A stretch of 36,551 nt of DNA from Comamonadaceae bacterium (GCA_947476465.1 CANJQN010000047.1:1-36551), one strand, 5' to 3'; positions 7,833 through 17,078 are shown, counted from the stretch's first letter. A program made the numbers and translations. Notes: generated from the sequence alone by a model not told the origin.

Positions 7833-9174
7833 AACCCTTGTCGGCGTACGGATTGGTGGAGGTCTTCATCTCGATGCGAAGCGGTGTGCCGATGAGGTTG
7901 AACTCCTTGCGGAATCGCCCTTCGAGAAATCGCTTGTAGGCATCGGTCACGTGTTCGAGCGAGTTGCCATGAACCACGATGACCGGCGGGTTCATTCCGC
8001 CCTGGTGCGCGTAGCGCAGCTTGGGACGGAACATGCCGGCCCGCTTGGGCGACTGGAACTGAACCGCTTCGAGCAGCAGCCGCGTGAGCACCGGCGTGGA
8101 CATCTTGCAGTTGGCCGACTTGTAGGCCAGGGAAATCGAGGCCCACACAGGGCCCAGGCCCTGGCGCTTTTTGGCCGAGATGAAGTGCATGGCGGCGAAT
8201 TTGAGGAACGCCAGGCGCGTTTCGATCTGCCGCTGAACCTGCTCACGCTCGTAGGCGTCGACCGCATCCCACTTGTTGATCGCGATCACCACAGCGCGGC
8301 CGCTCTCCAGGATGTAACCGGCGATGTGGGCGTCCTGGTCGGTCACGCCCTGGGTGGCGTCCAGCAGCAGCAGCACCACATTGGCCGACTCGATCGCCTG
8401 CAGTGTCTTGACGACCGAGAATTTCTCGATGGCCTCGAACACGCGGCCCTTGCGCCGCAGGCCAGCGGTGTCGATCAGTTCGTACTTCTGGCCGGCGCGC
8501 TCGAAGGGCACGGTGATGGCGTCGCGGGTGGTGCCGGGCAGGTCGAAGGCAACCAGCCGCTCCTCGCCCAACCAGGTGTTGATCAAGGTCGACTTGCCGA
8601 CGTTGGGACGGCCGGCCACGGCCAGCTTGATGGTGCCAGGCTCGGTCTGCTCCTGGTCGTCGTCATCGGGTTCGGGCAGGTTCAGCTGCGCGAAGGCCTG
8701 CTCGACCAGGCTGCGGATGCCCTCGCCGTGCGCGGCGGACACCGGCAGCACTTCGCCGCCCAGCCCGAGCTCGTAGAACTCGGCCAACTGGGCGCCCTCG
8801 GTCATGCCCTCGGCTTTGTTGGCCACCAGAACTGTGGGCTTGCCCAGCTTGCGCAGGTAATTGGCGATGTCATGGTCTTGCGCCGACAGGCCGCCGCGCG
8901 CGTCAACGATGAAGGCGACCACGTCGGCCTCGGCCACCGCCTGGCGCGTCTGCTTGGCCATCTCGACATAGATACCGCTCTCAGCCGTGGGCTCGAAACC
9001 ACCGGTGTCGATGACGATGAACTCGTACTTGCCTTGCTTGGCGTTGCCGTAATGACGGTCACGCGTGAGCCCCGCGAAGTCGGCGACGATGGCGTCGCGC
9101 GACTTGGTGAGCCGATTGAACAGGGTGGACTTGCCGACGTTGGGTCGGCCCACGAGGGCGAGAACGGGTTTCAA
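7831..9174 (-). CDS. der: Ribosome biogenesis GTPase Der (EngA)
   Basis: A double GTPase needed for maturation of the 50S ribosomal subunit. Taking the TTG at 9174 as start gives 447 residues and the usual N terminus MKPVLALVGRPNVGKS. The first G domain has GRPNVGKS at 9-16, DTGG at 56-59 and NKAE; the second has GRPNVGKS at 188-195, DTAGL and NKWD. A KH-like domain follows, with a basic end typical of the family (KFNLIGTPLRIEM-like region). An open frame extends 55 codons upstream to an ATG but would run through bamB and encodes nothing like Der. The TTG lies 10 bases after the bamB stop with no evident ribosome-binding site, suggesting translational coupling. The acidic linker EPDDDDQEQTEPG joins the two G domains. 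Confidence 0.97.
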   Translation of the reverse strand: MKPVLALVGRPNVGKSTLFNRLTKSRDAIVADFAGLTRDRHYGNAKQGKYEFIVIDTGGFEPTAESGIYVEMAKQTRQAVAEADVVAFIVDARGGLSAQDHDIANYLRKLGKPTVLVANKAEGMTEGAQLAEFYELGLGGEVLPVSAAHGEGIRSLVEQAFAQLNLPEPDDDDQEQTEPGTIKLAVAGRPNVGKSTLINTWLGEERLVAFDLPGTTRDAITVPFERAGQKYELIDTAGLRRKGRVFEAIEKFSVVKTLQAIESANVVLLLLDATQGVTDQDAHIAGYILESGRAVVIAINKWDAVDAYEREQVQRQIETRLAFLKFAAMHFISAKKRQGLGPVWASISLAYKSANCKMSTPVLTRLLLEAVQFQSPKRAGMFRPKLRYAHQGGMNPPVIVVHGNSLEHVTDAYKRFLEGRFRKEFNLIGTPLRIEMKTSTNPYADKG

Positions 9175-9184
9175 TGCGCGGATT

Positions 9185-10342
9185 TCACTGCGGGACGAAC
9201 CCGAACACGCCGCCACCGCGGGTGACCACCACCAGCGTATTGCCCGCCAGCACGGGCGCGGCGGCAATGGCCGTGCCGTCGGTGGACAGCCGATTGACAA
9301 GGCTGCCGTCTTCGCGTGAGAGCAGGTGAACAAAACCATTGCCGTCGCCGACGGCCACGGAGCGGCCCACCAGCAGGGGCGCCGTGAGGATGCGCCATTG
9401 CAGCGAGGTGTTGACCCAGCCCTGCTCGCCGCTCTCGCGGCGCCAGGCGATCAGCCGGCCGTCGGACTCGGCGCCGAACAGCTGGCGCTCGTCACCGCTG
9501 ACGCCCTGCGCGCCATTGGCCGGGCGGGTCCAGGCGACGGTGCCGCGGGCGGTGTCGACGCAACCCACGGCGGCCTGGAAGGCGCGGGCGCAGACGGAGT
9601 CGCCCACGCGGCTGACGCTGCCGACCAGATCGACCAGTCGCTCGACATCGTTGGTGCCACGCGAGGTGGCAATGGGCGCGTCCCAGCGCACGCTGCCGTT
9701 CAGAGGGTTGAATCCGGTCAGGCGGCCGCCCTGCCCCGCCACCAGCATGTCGCCCACGGGCAGCAGTACACCGCCCTGGCGCAGCACCAGCGGCTCGCCC
9801 GGGCGCTGCTGCTGCCACAGCCTGCGGCCGGTGGTGCCGTCATGCGCACTGACCGAGCGGTCGCCGCCCAGCACAAACACGCGGCCACCGGCCACCAGGG
9901 GCGCGGTATACGCCTGGGCCGCAAGCTTGTGGCGCCAGAGCACCTGGCCCTGCGAGAGGGCCACCAATTCGTTGTCACGTGTGACCACAGCCGTCGTCTT
10001 GCCGTCGCTGCCGACGCCGGCCGTCAACGCACGGCCCACGCCGGCGCGCCAGGCTTCGCGTCCGGTCGCCGAGTTGAAGGCGACGACGGTGCCATCGGCG
10101 CTGGCCACGGTGACGAGTTCGGGCGAGGCGTGCACCGACAGCGGGAAATCGACCGAGCCGATTCGGGCCGACCAGGCCTGTTGCACCCCGATCAGCGCCG
10201 GATTGGGCGCGAGTTCGGCGGGCTGCACACGCGCTGGCCGGCCGCCCAGGAAGCTGGGCATCAGAGAGCATCCGCTCAGCACGGTGGCCAGCAAGGCGGC
10301 GGCGGCCAGGCCGCGCAGCGGCAGGTGCGCAAGCCGCTTCAT
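9185..10342 (-). CDS. bamB: Outer-membrane assembly lipoprotein BamB
   Basis: A periplasmic beta-propeller lipoprotein of the BAM complex that helps BamA insert outer-membrane proteins. The 385 residues begin with a lipoprotein signal whose lipobox LSGC ends at Cys25. The rest consists of repeated PQQ-like blades, recognisable by their Ala-Asp-Gly and Gly-Arg-Trp patterns (DGTVVAFNSATGREAW, GGDRSVSAHDGTTGRRLW, AESDGRLIAWRRESGEQGW). The start ATG overlaps the stop of the YfgM-like gene in ATGA, and der follows 10 bases after the stop. The same trio (yfgM-bamB-der) is conserved from gammaproteobacteria to betaproteobacteria. bamD, another subunit of the complex, is at 20596-21402. Confidence 0.97.
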   Translation of the reverse strand: MKRLAHLPLRGLAAAALLATVLSGCSLMPSFLGGRPARVQPAELAPNPALIGVQQAWSARIGSVDFPLSVHASPELVTVASADGTVVAFNSATGREAWRAGVGRALTAGVGSDGKTTAVVTRDNELVALSQGQVLWRHKLAAQAYTAPLVAGGRVFVLGGDRSVSAHDGTTGRRLWQQQRPGEPLVLRQGGVLLPVGDMLVAGQGGRLTGFNPLNGSVRWDAPIATSRGTNDVERLVDLVGSVSRVGDSVCARAFQAAVGCVDTARGTVAWTRPANGAQGVSGDERQLFGAESDGRLIAWRRESGEQGWVNTSLQWRILTAPLLVGRSVAVGDGNGFVHLLSREDGSLVNRLSTDGTAIAAAPVLAGNTLVVVTRGGGVFGFVPQ

Positions 10343-11016
10343 GACTTGGCCGCTCCGGCCGCAGCCTTGGCGGGCGTGGGCTCGCCGCCCAAAGCCGCGA
10401 GCTTGATCTCGACCAGCCGGCGGTACTCGCCCTGGTCACCCAGGCCGTCGAGTGCCTTCTGGTATTCGGCGCGCGCCTGGCCCGCCTTGCCCTGCAGTGT
10501 GAGGATGTCGCCACGGCGGTCAGCCGCCAGTGGCTCGAAGGAGGCTGGAAACTTGACCGACAGCTGCTTGAGCGCATCGTCGTAGGACTTGGTGTCGGCC
10601 AGCAGGGCCGCCAGCCGCAAGCGGGCCAGCGCCTGGTAGCCCTCGTCGGAAGACTTGTCAACGACCCAGGCGAGTGCCGCGCGGGCCTCGTCGTCCTTGC
10701 CGTTGTCCTGCAAGGCCTTGGCTGCCAGCAAGCCGGCCTGCTGTGCATAGGCCGTGCGGCCGTACTGGTCGCGTACGTCGGTCAGGGCCCGCTGCACTTG
10801 CGGCAGATCCTTGGCCTTGACGGCGCGCTCGACCGCGTCGTACAGGGCGGAAGCCTGGTCGGCCTGGCGGCGCTGCCACCAGTTCCAGCCGTTGTAGGCC
10901 GCGATCGTGCCGAACACGACGATCAGCACCCAGGTGATCAGGTTGCCGTACTTGTTCCAGAAGTGCTTGATTTGCGCAAGCTGCTCCTGTTCTTCGAGAT
11001 CGAGGTGTTGTGCCAT
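10339..11016 (-). CDS. YfgM-like membrane-anchored tetratricopeptide protein
   Basis: A protein of 225 residues when started at the ATG at 11016 (MAQHLDLEEQEQL), where similarity to the family begins; an upstream in-frame extension to 11181 overlaps hisS and looks non-coding. A cytoplasmic N terminus is followed by one membrane helix (about 24-45, GNLITWVLIVVFGTIAAYNG) and a periplasmic region of TPR-like helices (AYAQQAGLLAAKALQDNG, EGYQALARLRLAALLAD). YfgM of E. coli is an ancillary SecYEG/PpiD partner in periplasmic folding; the same role here is inferred from homology and position. It overlaps bamB by 4 bases and follows hisS by 46. Confidence 0.93.
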   Translation of the reverse strand: MAQHLDLEEQEQLAQIKHFWNKYGNLITWVLIVVFGTIAAYNGWNWWQRRQADQASALYDAVERAVKAKDLPQVQRALTDVRDQYGRTAYAQQAGLLAAKALQDNGKDDEARAALAWVVDKSSDEGYQALARLRLAALLADTKSYDDALKQLSVKFPASFEPLAADRRGDILTLQGKAGQARAEYQKALDGLGDQGEYRRLVEIKLAALGGEPTPAKAAAGAAKS

Positions 11017-11062
11017 GGGGTATGAGAAATCTGTGGACGATTGTAGTGAGCCGTGGCCCCGA

Positions 11063-12373
11063 TCAGGCGCGCAGCCGGGGCGCCCACGCCGCGGCCTGTT
11101 CCAGCGGCAACCGCTCCTGGGTGCCCTGGCCGTCGCGCAATGACTTGACGGTGACCTCGCCCGCCGCGAGTTCTTCGCCACCGAAGATCAGCGCATGCCG
11201 GGCGCCGCTACCATCGGCCTTCTTGAACTGCGACTTCATGCTGCCCTGCCCGGCTTGGGTGCTGGCGTGCATCTGGACGCTGACGCCTGCGTCGCGCAGC
11301 ACCCGCAAGGTGCGCAGCACCTGGGGGATGGCCGAAGCGTCGGGAACGATGGCGTAGCAGTCGGGCGACGGCGGCGGTACGTCGGCGCCCTGCTGGCGCA
11401 GCAGCTCCAGCACCCGTTCGACCCCCAGGGCCCAGCCGACCGCCGGCGCCGGCTTGCCGCCGATCTGGCCGATCAGGTAGTCATAACGGCCGCCCGCGCA
11501 GATGGTGCCCTGCGACCCCAGCCGGTCGGTGACGAACTCGAACACCGTGAGGTTGTAGTAGTCCATGCCGCGCACCAGCCGCGGGTTGATACGGTAGGCA
11601 ATGCCATTGGCCTCGAGCATGGCCTTGACGCCATTGAAGTGCGCCAGAGACGCCTCGCCCAGGAAGTCGATCAGGGGCGGCGCACCTTCGACCATGGCCT
11701 GCATGGCCGGGTTCTTGGTGTCCAGGATGCGCAGCGGATTGGTGTGCAGGCGGCGCCGGGCTTCCTCGTCGAGCAGATCCGAGTGACGCTCGAGGTAGGC
11801 GATGAGCTTGGCGCGGTGCTGGCGGCGTTCGTCCGGCTGGCCCAGACTGTTGATCTCCAGGCGCACATCGGCCAGGCCCAGCTCGCGCCACAGCGCGTCG
11901 GCCAGCACGATGATCTCGGCGTCGACATCGGGGCCGGGAAAGCCCAGGGCCTCGGCGCCGATCTGGTGGAACTGGCGGTAGCGCCCGCGCTGCGGCCGCT
12001 CGTGGCGGAACATGGGCCCCATGTAGTACAGGCGCTTGCCGCCGTCGTACAGCATCGAATGCTCGACCACCGCGCGCACCACGCCGGCGGTGTTCTCGGG
12101 CCGCAGCGTGAGCTGTTCGCCGTTGAGCCGGTCTTCGAAGGAGTACATCTCCTTTTCGACGATGTCGGTGACCTCGCCGAGGCTGCGCACGAACAGCGCC
12201 GTGGGCTCGACGATGGGCGTGCGGATGTTGCGGTAGGCGTGACGGACCATCAGCGAACGGATTTTGTCCTCCAGCCATTCCCATTGGGCGGAGAGCGGCG
12301 GCAAGATGTCGTTCATGCCCTTGACGGCGGCCAGGGCCGGCGCCGCGCCAGCGTTGTTGTTCTTCTCGGTCAT
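11063..12373 (-). CDS. hisS: Histidyl-tRNA synthetase
   Basis: Class II aminoacyl-tRNA synthetase that charges tRNA-His with histidine. The 436 residues contain motif 1 around YRNIRTPIVEPTALFVRSLG, motif 2 YYMGPMFRHERPQRGRYRQF, the histidine-binding motif RLVRGMDYYNLTVFEF, motif 3 GWALGVERVLELL and a C-terminal anticodon-binding domain beginning near residue 325 (DCYAIVPDASAIPQVLRTLR). The ATG lies 10 bases after the ispG stop. The anticodon-binding domain distinguishes it from HisZ, the paralogue in this window. The ispG-hisS order is widely conserved. Confidence 0.98.
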   Translation of the reverse strand: MTEKNNNAGAAPALAAVKGMNDILPPLSAQWEWLEDKIRSLMVRHAYRNIRTPIVEPTALFVRSLGEVTDIVEKEMYSFEDRLNGEQLTLRPENTAGVVRAVVEHSMLYDGGKRLYYMGPMFRHERPQRGRYRQFHQIGAEALGFPGPDVDAEIIVLADALWRELGLADVRLEINSLGQPDERRQHRAKLIAYLERHSDLLDEEARRRLHTNPLRILDTKNPAMQAMVEGAPPLIDFLGEASLAHFNGVKAMLEANGIAYRINPRLVRGMDYYNLTVFEFVTDRLGSQGTICAGGRYDYLIGQIGGKPAPAVGWALGVERVLELLRQQGADVPPPSPDCYAIVPDASAIPQVLRTLRVLRDAGVSVQMHASTQAGQGSMKSQFKKADGSGARHALIFGGEELAAGEVTVKSLRDGQGTQERLPLEQAAAWAPRLRA

Positions 12374-12383
12374 GTGCGAAGGG

Positions 12384-13667
12384 TCAGGCGGTCTCGGCCG
12401 CCGTTTGGGGTTGCCCGAACCGCTTTTCGATGTAGTTCTCGACGATGAGCTGGAACTCGGCGGCGATGTTGCCCCCGCGCAGGGTCAGCGCCTTCTCGCC
12501 ATCGATGAAGACGGGCGCCGCCGGCGCCTCACCGGTGCCGGGCAGGCTGATGCCCAGGTCCGCATGCTTGCTCTCGCCCGGGCCGTTGACGATGCAGCCC
12601 ATCACGGCGACCTTCATCTCCTCGACGCCAGGATAGCGCTCGCGCCATACCGGCATCTGCGCGCGCAGGAAGTCGTCGATCTGCTTGGCCAGCTCCTGGA
12701 AGGTGGTGCTGGTGGTGCGCCCGCAGCCGGGGCAGGCGGTGACGCTGGGCACGAAGTAGCGCAGGCCCAGGGCCTGCAGGATCTCGGAGGCGATCACCAC
12801 CTCTTGGGTACGCGGCTGCCCAGGCTGCGGGGTGAGCGACACGCGGATGGTGTCGCCGATGCCCTCTTGCAGCAGGATGCCCATGGCCACGCTGGAGGCC
12901 ACGGTGCCCTTGGTCCCCATCCCGGCTTCTGTGAGGCCCAGGTGAAGCGGGTAGTCGCAGCGGCGGGCGAGCTCACGGTAGACGGAAATGAGGTCCTGGA
13001 CACCGCTGACCTTGCACGACAGCAAGACCTGGTCGGCATCCATCCCCAGCTCCTGGGCCAGGCGGGCAGAGTCGATCGCCGAGGTGATCAGCGCCTCATA
13101 CATGACCGCCTTGGCGTCCCAGGGCGGGGTGCGGCGGCTGTTGTCGTCCATCAGCTGGGCGAGCAGTTCCTGGTCGAGGCTGCCCCAATTGACCCCGATG
13201 CGCACCGGCTTGTTCCAGCGCAGCGCCGCTTCGATCATCTGGGCGAACTGGCGGTCGTGCTTGTCGCCCTTGCCCACGTTTCCGGGGTTGATGCGGTACT
13301 TGGACAGCGCCTGCGCGCAGTCGGGATAGTCGGTCAGCAGGCGGTGGCCGTTGTAGTGAAAGTCGCCGATCAGGGGCACATCGATGCCCATGCGATCGAG
13401 CTGCTCGCGGATGTAGGGCACCTGCTGCGCGGCTTCGGGCGTGTTGACCGTGATGCGCACCAGCTCGGAGCCGGCGAGCGCGAGTTCCTTGACCTGGATC
13501 GCTGTGCCGATGGCATCTTGCGTGTCGGTGTTGGTCATGGACTGCACGCGCACCGGGGCATCACCGCCCACGGTGACCACGCGCGATCCCCAGACGATGC
13601 GGGCCTGGCGTGAGCGGCGCGGGCGCGGCGCGGCCGCGTCGATCGGAAAGCAAGCGTCGGGTTGCAT
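12384..13667 (-). CDS. ispG: 4-hydroxy-3-methylbut-2-enyl diphosphate synthase
   Basis: Iron-sulfur enzyme that converts methylerythritol cyclodiphosphate to HMBPP in the non-mevalonate isoprenoid pathway. The N-terminal TIM barrel spans about residues 20-290 (RIVWGSRVVTVGG, VQSMTNTDT, LIGDFHYNG, INPGNVG, RIGVNWGSLD). The C-terminal [4Fe-4S] domain has Cys312 and Cys315 in TACPGCGRT and Cys358 in MGCIVNGPGE, with Glu365 as the expected fourth ligand. The 427 residues match betaproteobacterial forms, which have a longer barrel loop than E. coli IspG. The start overlaps the rodZ-like stop by one base (TGATG), implying coupled translation. Confidence 0.98.
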   Translation of the reverse strand: MQPDACFPIDAAAPRPRRSRQARIVWGSRVVTVGGDAPVRVQSMTNTDTQDAIGTAIQVKELALAGSELVRITVNTPEAAQQVPYIREQLDRMGIDVPLIGDFHYNGHRLLTDYPDCAQALSKYRINPGNVGKGDKHDRQFAQMIEAALRWNKPVRIGVNWGSLDQELLAQLMDDNSRRTPPWDAKAVMYEALITSAIDSARLAQELGMDADQVLLSCKVSGVQDLISVYRELARRCDYPLHLGLTEAGMGTKGTVASSVAMGILLQEGIGDTIRVSLTPQPGQPRTQEVVIASEILQALGLRYFVPSVTACPGCGRTTSTTFQELAKQIDDFLRAQMPVWRERYPGVEEMKVAVMGCIVNGPGESKHADLGISLPGTGEAPAAPVFIDGEKALTLRGGNIAAEFQLIVENYIEKRFGQPQTAAETA

Positions 13668-14521
13668 CAGCGGACCTCGAAACGGGCGACGTTGTCGCGG
13701 GTCACGGGCGCGAGATCGAAGGGCCGGCCATGCACCTTCACCTGCACCGCATGAACGCTGCCCACCGTGACGGCCAGCGGAGGCACGCCAAAGACGCTGA
13801 TCGACTCACCGGCGTTGAGCGTGCGGCGCAGCGGGACGTTGCCCTTGGCATCGGCCACGTGGACCCAACCCGCCTGGGTGGCATGGAACTCCACTGTCAC
13901 CCCTCCCGCGGCGGCGGCATCGCCCTGGACCGCCGAGGCCTGGGCGGCCTGGGCAGGGGACGAGGCAAGCTGGTTGGCAAGGGACGGCATCACCGATTCG
14001 GTCACCTGCCGGGCCGGCTCGGTGACTGGCGCCGACGGTGCGTCGGTGCCCGGCGATCCAGAGGGCGTTTCGATAGCCGCGCCGCGCTGCGTCATCCACG
14101 ACGAAAAGCTCGGCAACCACCACACGATCAGGGCCGCCACCACCAGGGCGATGGCGGCGATCACCGGCGGGCGCATCAGCTGGACCCGCAGCGGGCCACC
14201 GGACGACTCGCCAGGCACCCGGAACGGCACGTTGATCGGCTCGTCACGCCCAAGACGCGAGTCGGCGCTGCGCGGCAACTTGTCGAGCACCACGCGGGGA
14301 CTGACCTTGAGGTTGCGGCACACGCTGGCGGCCAGCGCACGCGCAAACACCACGTCAGGCAGCAGATCGATGCGGTCCGTCTCGAGCGCTTCGAGCTGTC
14401 GTGGCGGCACCTTCAGGGCGCCCGCAAGCACGTCCAGATGCACGCCCGCCTGCTCGCGCGCACGGCGCAGCAGCGCGCCGGCGGTCGGATCGGCCCCTGA
14501 GGCGGAACCCTCCTCACTCAT
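13667..14521 (-). CDS. RodZ-like helix-turn-helix membrane protein
   Basis: A 284-residue bitopic protein. The cytoplasmic N terminus is an XRE-type helix-turn-helix (LLRRAREQAGVHLDVLAGAL, then VPPRQLEALETDRIDLLPD, about 17-60), which in RodZ binds MreB rather than DNA. A single transmembrane helix lies at about 158-178 (VIAAIALVVAALIVWWL), followed by an alanine/proline-rich linker and a C-terminal beta domain of the DUF4115 type (residues about 205-284, ATQAGWVHVADAKGN). RodZ helps set cell shape with MreB. The gene overlaps pilW by 8 bases and ispG by 1. The pilW-rodZ-ispG order is conserved in betaproteobacteria. The name is by domain layout; the role in shape is inferred. Confidence 0.9.
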   Translation of the reverse strand: MSEEGSASGADPTAGALLRRAREQAGVHLDVLAGALKVPPRQLEALETDRIDLLPDVVFARALAASVCRNLKVSPRVVLDKLPRSADSRLGRDEPINVPFRVPGESSGGPLRVQLMRPPVIAAIALVVAALIVWWLPSFSSWMTQRGAAIETPSGSPGTDAPSAPVTEPARQVTESVMPSLANQLASSPAQAAQASAVQGDAAAAGGVTVEFHATQAGWVHVADAKGNVPLRRTLNAGESISVFGVPPLAVTVGSVHAVQVKVHGRPFDLAPVTRDNVARFEVR

Positions 14522-15344
14522 TGAAGGCTCCCCTGCCGAGCAGCGTCGCCTCGCGCGATTGCGGGTAACGCTTTCGCAGTTGCTCAGCCAGCTGGTCCAT
14601 GGCCACGCGATCGCTGAGCCGCTGCTCGACGCGAATGCCCAACCACAACGATTCGGCGTTGGCCAGATCTGAATTATTCAGACGCCGGATGTAGAACTGC
14701 GCGCGCGGCAGCTCGTTGCGCCGCAACAGCAGCAACGCCAGGTTGTAGCCGGTGACCGGGTTGGCGGCGTCGAGCTCGTAGGAGCGTGAAAGGCTCTGCT
14801 CGGAGTCCTCGAAGCGGCCAGCGCGCGACTGGCAAAGGCCCAGCGCCATGAAGCTCTTGGCCCGCCCGCCGTACAGCGGGTTCTCCAGCGCCTGCCGCAG
14901 CGCGCGGAAGGACTCGTCGAAGCGGCCCTGCTGGCACTGGAGCCAGCCGAAATTGTGCAGGGTGTCGCCGTCCCTGGCATCGAGCGCGAGCGCGCGGCGA
15001 AAGCTGTCCTCGGCCTGCCGCGGTTCGTTGAGCCGCATGAAGATCAGCCCACGCAAGTTGTAGGCGGGCGAGTAGGCGGGGTCGCTGGCCAGGGCCTGCT
15101 TGACCTCGTCGAGGGCTACCTCGACGCGGCCCTGCTCGAAATAGCCAACCGCCAGCTCCAGGCGGATGCGGGCGCGCCGGCGCTGTGGCGTTTCGTCGGA
15201 CTCGGTGACGATGTTCGCGCTGGTGTCGGCCGGCCCCTGCTGGGTGCCGGCACAGCCGGCGAGCACCACCAGGCCCAGCGCCAGGCAAGCCCCGCCGAAA
15301 GTCTTGGCCACGGCCGATCGCCGAAGCAGGGCGACGGTTTTCAT
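14514..15344 (-). CDS. pilW: Type IV pilus biogenesis lipoprotein PilW/PilF
   Basis: Outer-membrane pilotin-type lipoprotein that promotes assembly of the PilQ secretin in type IV pilus systems (PilF in Pseudomonas, PilW in Neisseria). The signal peptide ends in the lipobox LAGC with Cys31. The remaining 245 residues form about six TPR units, for example RLELAVGYFEQGRVEVALDE, AYNLRGLIFMRLNEPRQAED and KSFMALGLCQSRAGRFEDSE. It overlaps rlmN by 4 bases (ATGA) and rodZ by 8, so the three are one translational unit. No other pilus gene is present here, which is normal for this locus. Confidence 0.93.
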   Translation of the reverse strand: MKTVALLRRSAVAKTFGGACLALGLVVLAGCAGTQQGPADTSANIVTESDETPQRRRARIRLELAVGYFEQGRVEVALDEVKQALASDPAYSPAYNLRGLIFMRLNEPRQAEDSFRRALALDARDGDTLHNFGWLQCQQGRFDESFRALRQALENPLYGGRAKSFMALGLCQSRAGRFEDSEQSLSRSYELDAANPVTGYNLALLLLRRNELPRAQFYIRRLNNSDLANAESLWLGIRVEQRLSDRVAMDQLAEQLRKRYPQSREATLLGRGAFNE

Positions 15345-16519
15345 GGGTTCCCCTCCTTGGTCGCCGGTGCGCCTGGCACCGGCTTGAGCATGATGGTGCG
15401 CTGTTGCGCGATGCGCTCTCCCACGCGGGTGCGGTCTCGTACGTCGCCGGCCAGCTGGCCGCAGGCTGCATCGATGTCGTCCCCGCGGGTCTTGCGCACG
15501 GTGGTGACGATACCAGCATCACTGAGGCGTTTCGCGAACGCCAGCACCCGGTTGTGGGGTGATCGCGTTAGTCCGGATTGGGGGAAAGGATTGAAGGGAA
15601 TGAGGTTGAGCTTGCACGACACCCCGCGTGCGCCGTGATGGCGCACCAGTGTGATCAGCTGGTCGGCGTGCTCGGGCTGGTCGTTGACGCCGTCGAGCAT
15701 GCAGTATTCGAAGGTGATGAAGTCGCGTGGCGCGAACTCAAGGTAGCGGTTGCAGGCGTCGAGCAACTCGGCGAGCGGGTACTTGCGATTGAGCGGCACC
15801 AGGTTGTCGCGCAACACGTCGTTGGGCGCGTGCAGCGAGACCGCCAGCGCGACGGGACAGTCTTGGGCCAGCCGGTCCATCATGGGGACCACGCCGGACG
15901 TGGAGACGGTCACCCGCCGGCGCGACAGGCCGTAGCCGTGGTCGTCCAGCATGGTGCGCAAGGCGGGAACGAGGGCCGAATAGTTCTGCAGTGGCTCGCC
16001 CATGCCCATCATCACGACGTTGGAGATGACGCGATCGGACGTATTGAAGCGCTTGCGCAGGAAATGCTCGGCAAACCACAGCTGCGCGACGATCTCAGCG
16101 GTGCTGAGGTTGCGCGCGAAGCCCTGATGGCCGGTGGAACAAAAGCGGCATCCGACGGCGCAGCCCGCCTGAGAAGAGACACACAGCGTGCCGCGATCGT
16201 CCTCGGGGATGAACACGGACTCGACCGCATTGCCGCCGCCCACGTCGAACAGCCACTTGATGGTGCCGTCGGAAGACTCTTGCTGCGTCAGGAGCGACAA
16301 GCCCTGGATGCACGCGGCGCCCTGGAGCTTGCCGCGCAGCGACTTGGCCAGGTCGGTCATCTGGTCGAAACCGGATGCACCGCGCTGGTGGATCCAGCGA
16401 AACAGCTGGGTGGCGCGAAAGCGCTTTTCGCCCAGCGTTTCGCAAAACGCGGCCAGCCCTTCCAGGTCGAAGTCGAGGAGATTGGCCCGTCGACTGGGCT
16501 CGGGAGAGGCCGTGGTCAT
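15341..16519 (-). CDS. rlmN: Dual-specificity RNA methyltransferase RlmN
   Basis: Radical SAM enzyme that methylates C2 of A2503 in 23S rRNA and A37 in some tRNAs. The CxxxCxxC cluster motif is GCAVGCRFC with Cys120, Cys124 and Cys127. The C-terminal methyl-carrying cysteine is Cys353 in RGDDIDAACGQLAG. Other family marks are VMMGMGEPLQNY and SLHAPNDVLRDNLVPLNRK. At 392 residues it is of normal length. It lies 22 bases downstream of ndk and overlaps pilW by 4 bases. Confidence 0.98.
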   Translation of the reverse strand: MTTASPEPSRRANLLDFDLEGLAAFCETLGEKRFRATQLFRWIHQRGASGFDQMTDLAKSLRGKLQGAACIQGLSLLTQQESSDGTIKWLFDVGGGNAVESVFIPEDDRGTLCVSSQAGCAVGCRFCSTGHQGFARNLSTAEIVAQLWFAEHFLRKRFNTSDRVISNVVMMGMGEPLQNYSALVPALRTMLDDHGYGLSRRRVTVSTSGVVPMMDRLAQDCPVALAVSLHAPNDVLRDNLVPLNRKYPLAELLDACNRYLEFAPRDFITFEYCMLDGVNDQPEHADQLITLVRHHGARGVSCKLNLIPFNPFPQSGLTRSPHNRVLAFAKRLSDAGIVTTVRKTRGDDIDAACGQLAGDVRDRTRVGERIAQQRTIMLKPVPGAPATKEGNP

Positions 16520-16541
16520 TGCATGGGGGGAACCCGCGCGA

Positions 16542-16967
16542 TCAGCGCGAGTAGACGTTCATGCCGGGAAAGAAAAACGCGATTTCCGCGGCGGCGGTTT
16601 CGGGAGCGTCCGAGCCGTGCACCGCATTGGCGTCGATGCTGTCGGCGAAGTCGGCGCGGATGGTGCCCTTTTCGGCCTTCTTGGGGTCGGTCGCGCCCAT
16701 GAGGTCACGGTTCTTGAGGATGGCGCCTTCGCCTTCGAGGGCCTGGATCATCACGGGGCCTGAGATCATGAAGCCGACCAGGTCCTTGAAGAAGGGGCGG
16801 GCCTTGTGCACGGCGTAGAACTGCTCGGCTTCACCACGCGACAGATGCGCCATGCGGGCGGCGATGATCTTCAGGCCGGCGCCTTCGAAGCGCGAGTAGA
16901 TCTGGCCAATGACGTTCTTGGCGACGGCGTCGGGCTTGATGATGGAAAGAGTGCGTTCGATAGCCAT
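16542..16967 (-). CDS. ndk: Nucleoside diphosphate kinase
   Basis: Transfers the terminal phosphate between nucleoside triphosphates and diphosphates through a phosphohistidine. Starting at the ATG at 16967 gives 141 residues with the family N terminus MAIERTLSIIKPDAV; the 19-codon upstream extension is not supported. The active-site motif NAVHGSDAPETA places the catalytic histidine at 117, as in other bacterial enzymes. A ribosome-binding site (AGGT) precedes this ATG by 9 bases. It is the first gene of the ndk-rlmN-pilW run and probably has its own promoter in the 186-base gap upstream. Confidence 0.98.
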   Translation of the reverse strand: MAIERTLSIIKPDAVAKNVIGQIYSRFEGAGLKIIAARMAHLSRGEAEQFYAVHKARPFFKDLVGFMISGPVMIQALEGEGAILKNRDLMGATDPKKAEKGTIRADFADSIDANAVHGSDAPETAAAEIAFFFPGMNVYSR

Positions 16968-17072
16968 GTTGTTTACCTGAGCGGGTTGGAACTGTTTTGC
17001 CGCCAGCCGCGCCTTCGACGGCACGCCCGAGGTTCGGTCGCGAAGGCGGCGGAAAGTTCGGCAAAGCCGCTG

Positions 17073-17078
17073 ATTTTA
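17073..17078 (-). promoter_or_regulatory. Candidate -10 box upstream of ndk
   Basis: The minus strand reads TAAAAT here, about 106 bases before the ndk ATG, within the only sizeable gap in the rluB-to-pilW stretch. No good -35 box lies 17 bases upstream. The leader that would result contains the complementary segments GCCTTCG and CGAAGGC. Tentative. Confidence 0.3.

Noticed and set aside
9175..9339. 55-codon extension of der to an ATG
   Set aside because: It lies inside bamB in another frame; Der proteins begin at the position of the TTG codon.
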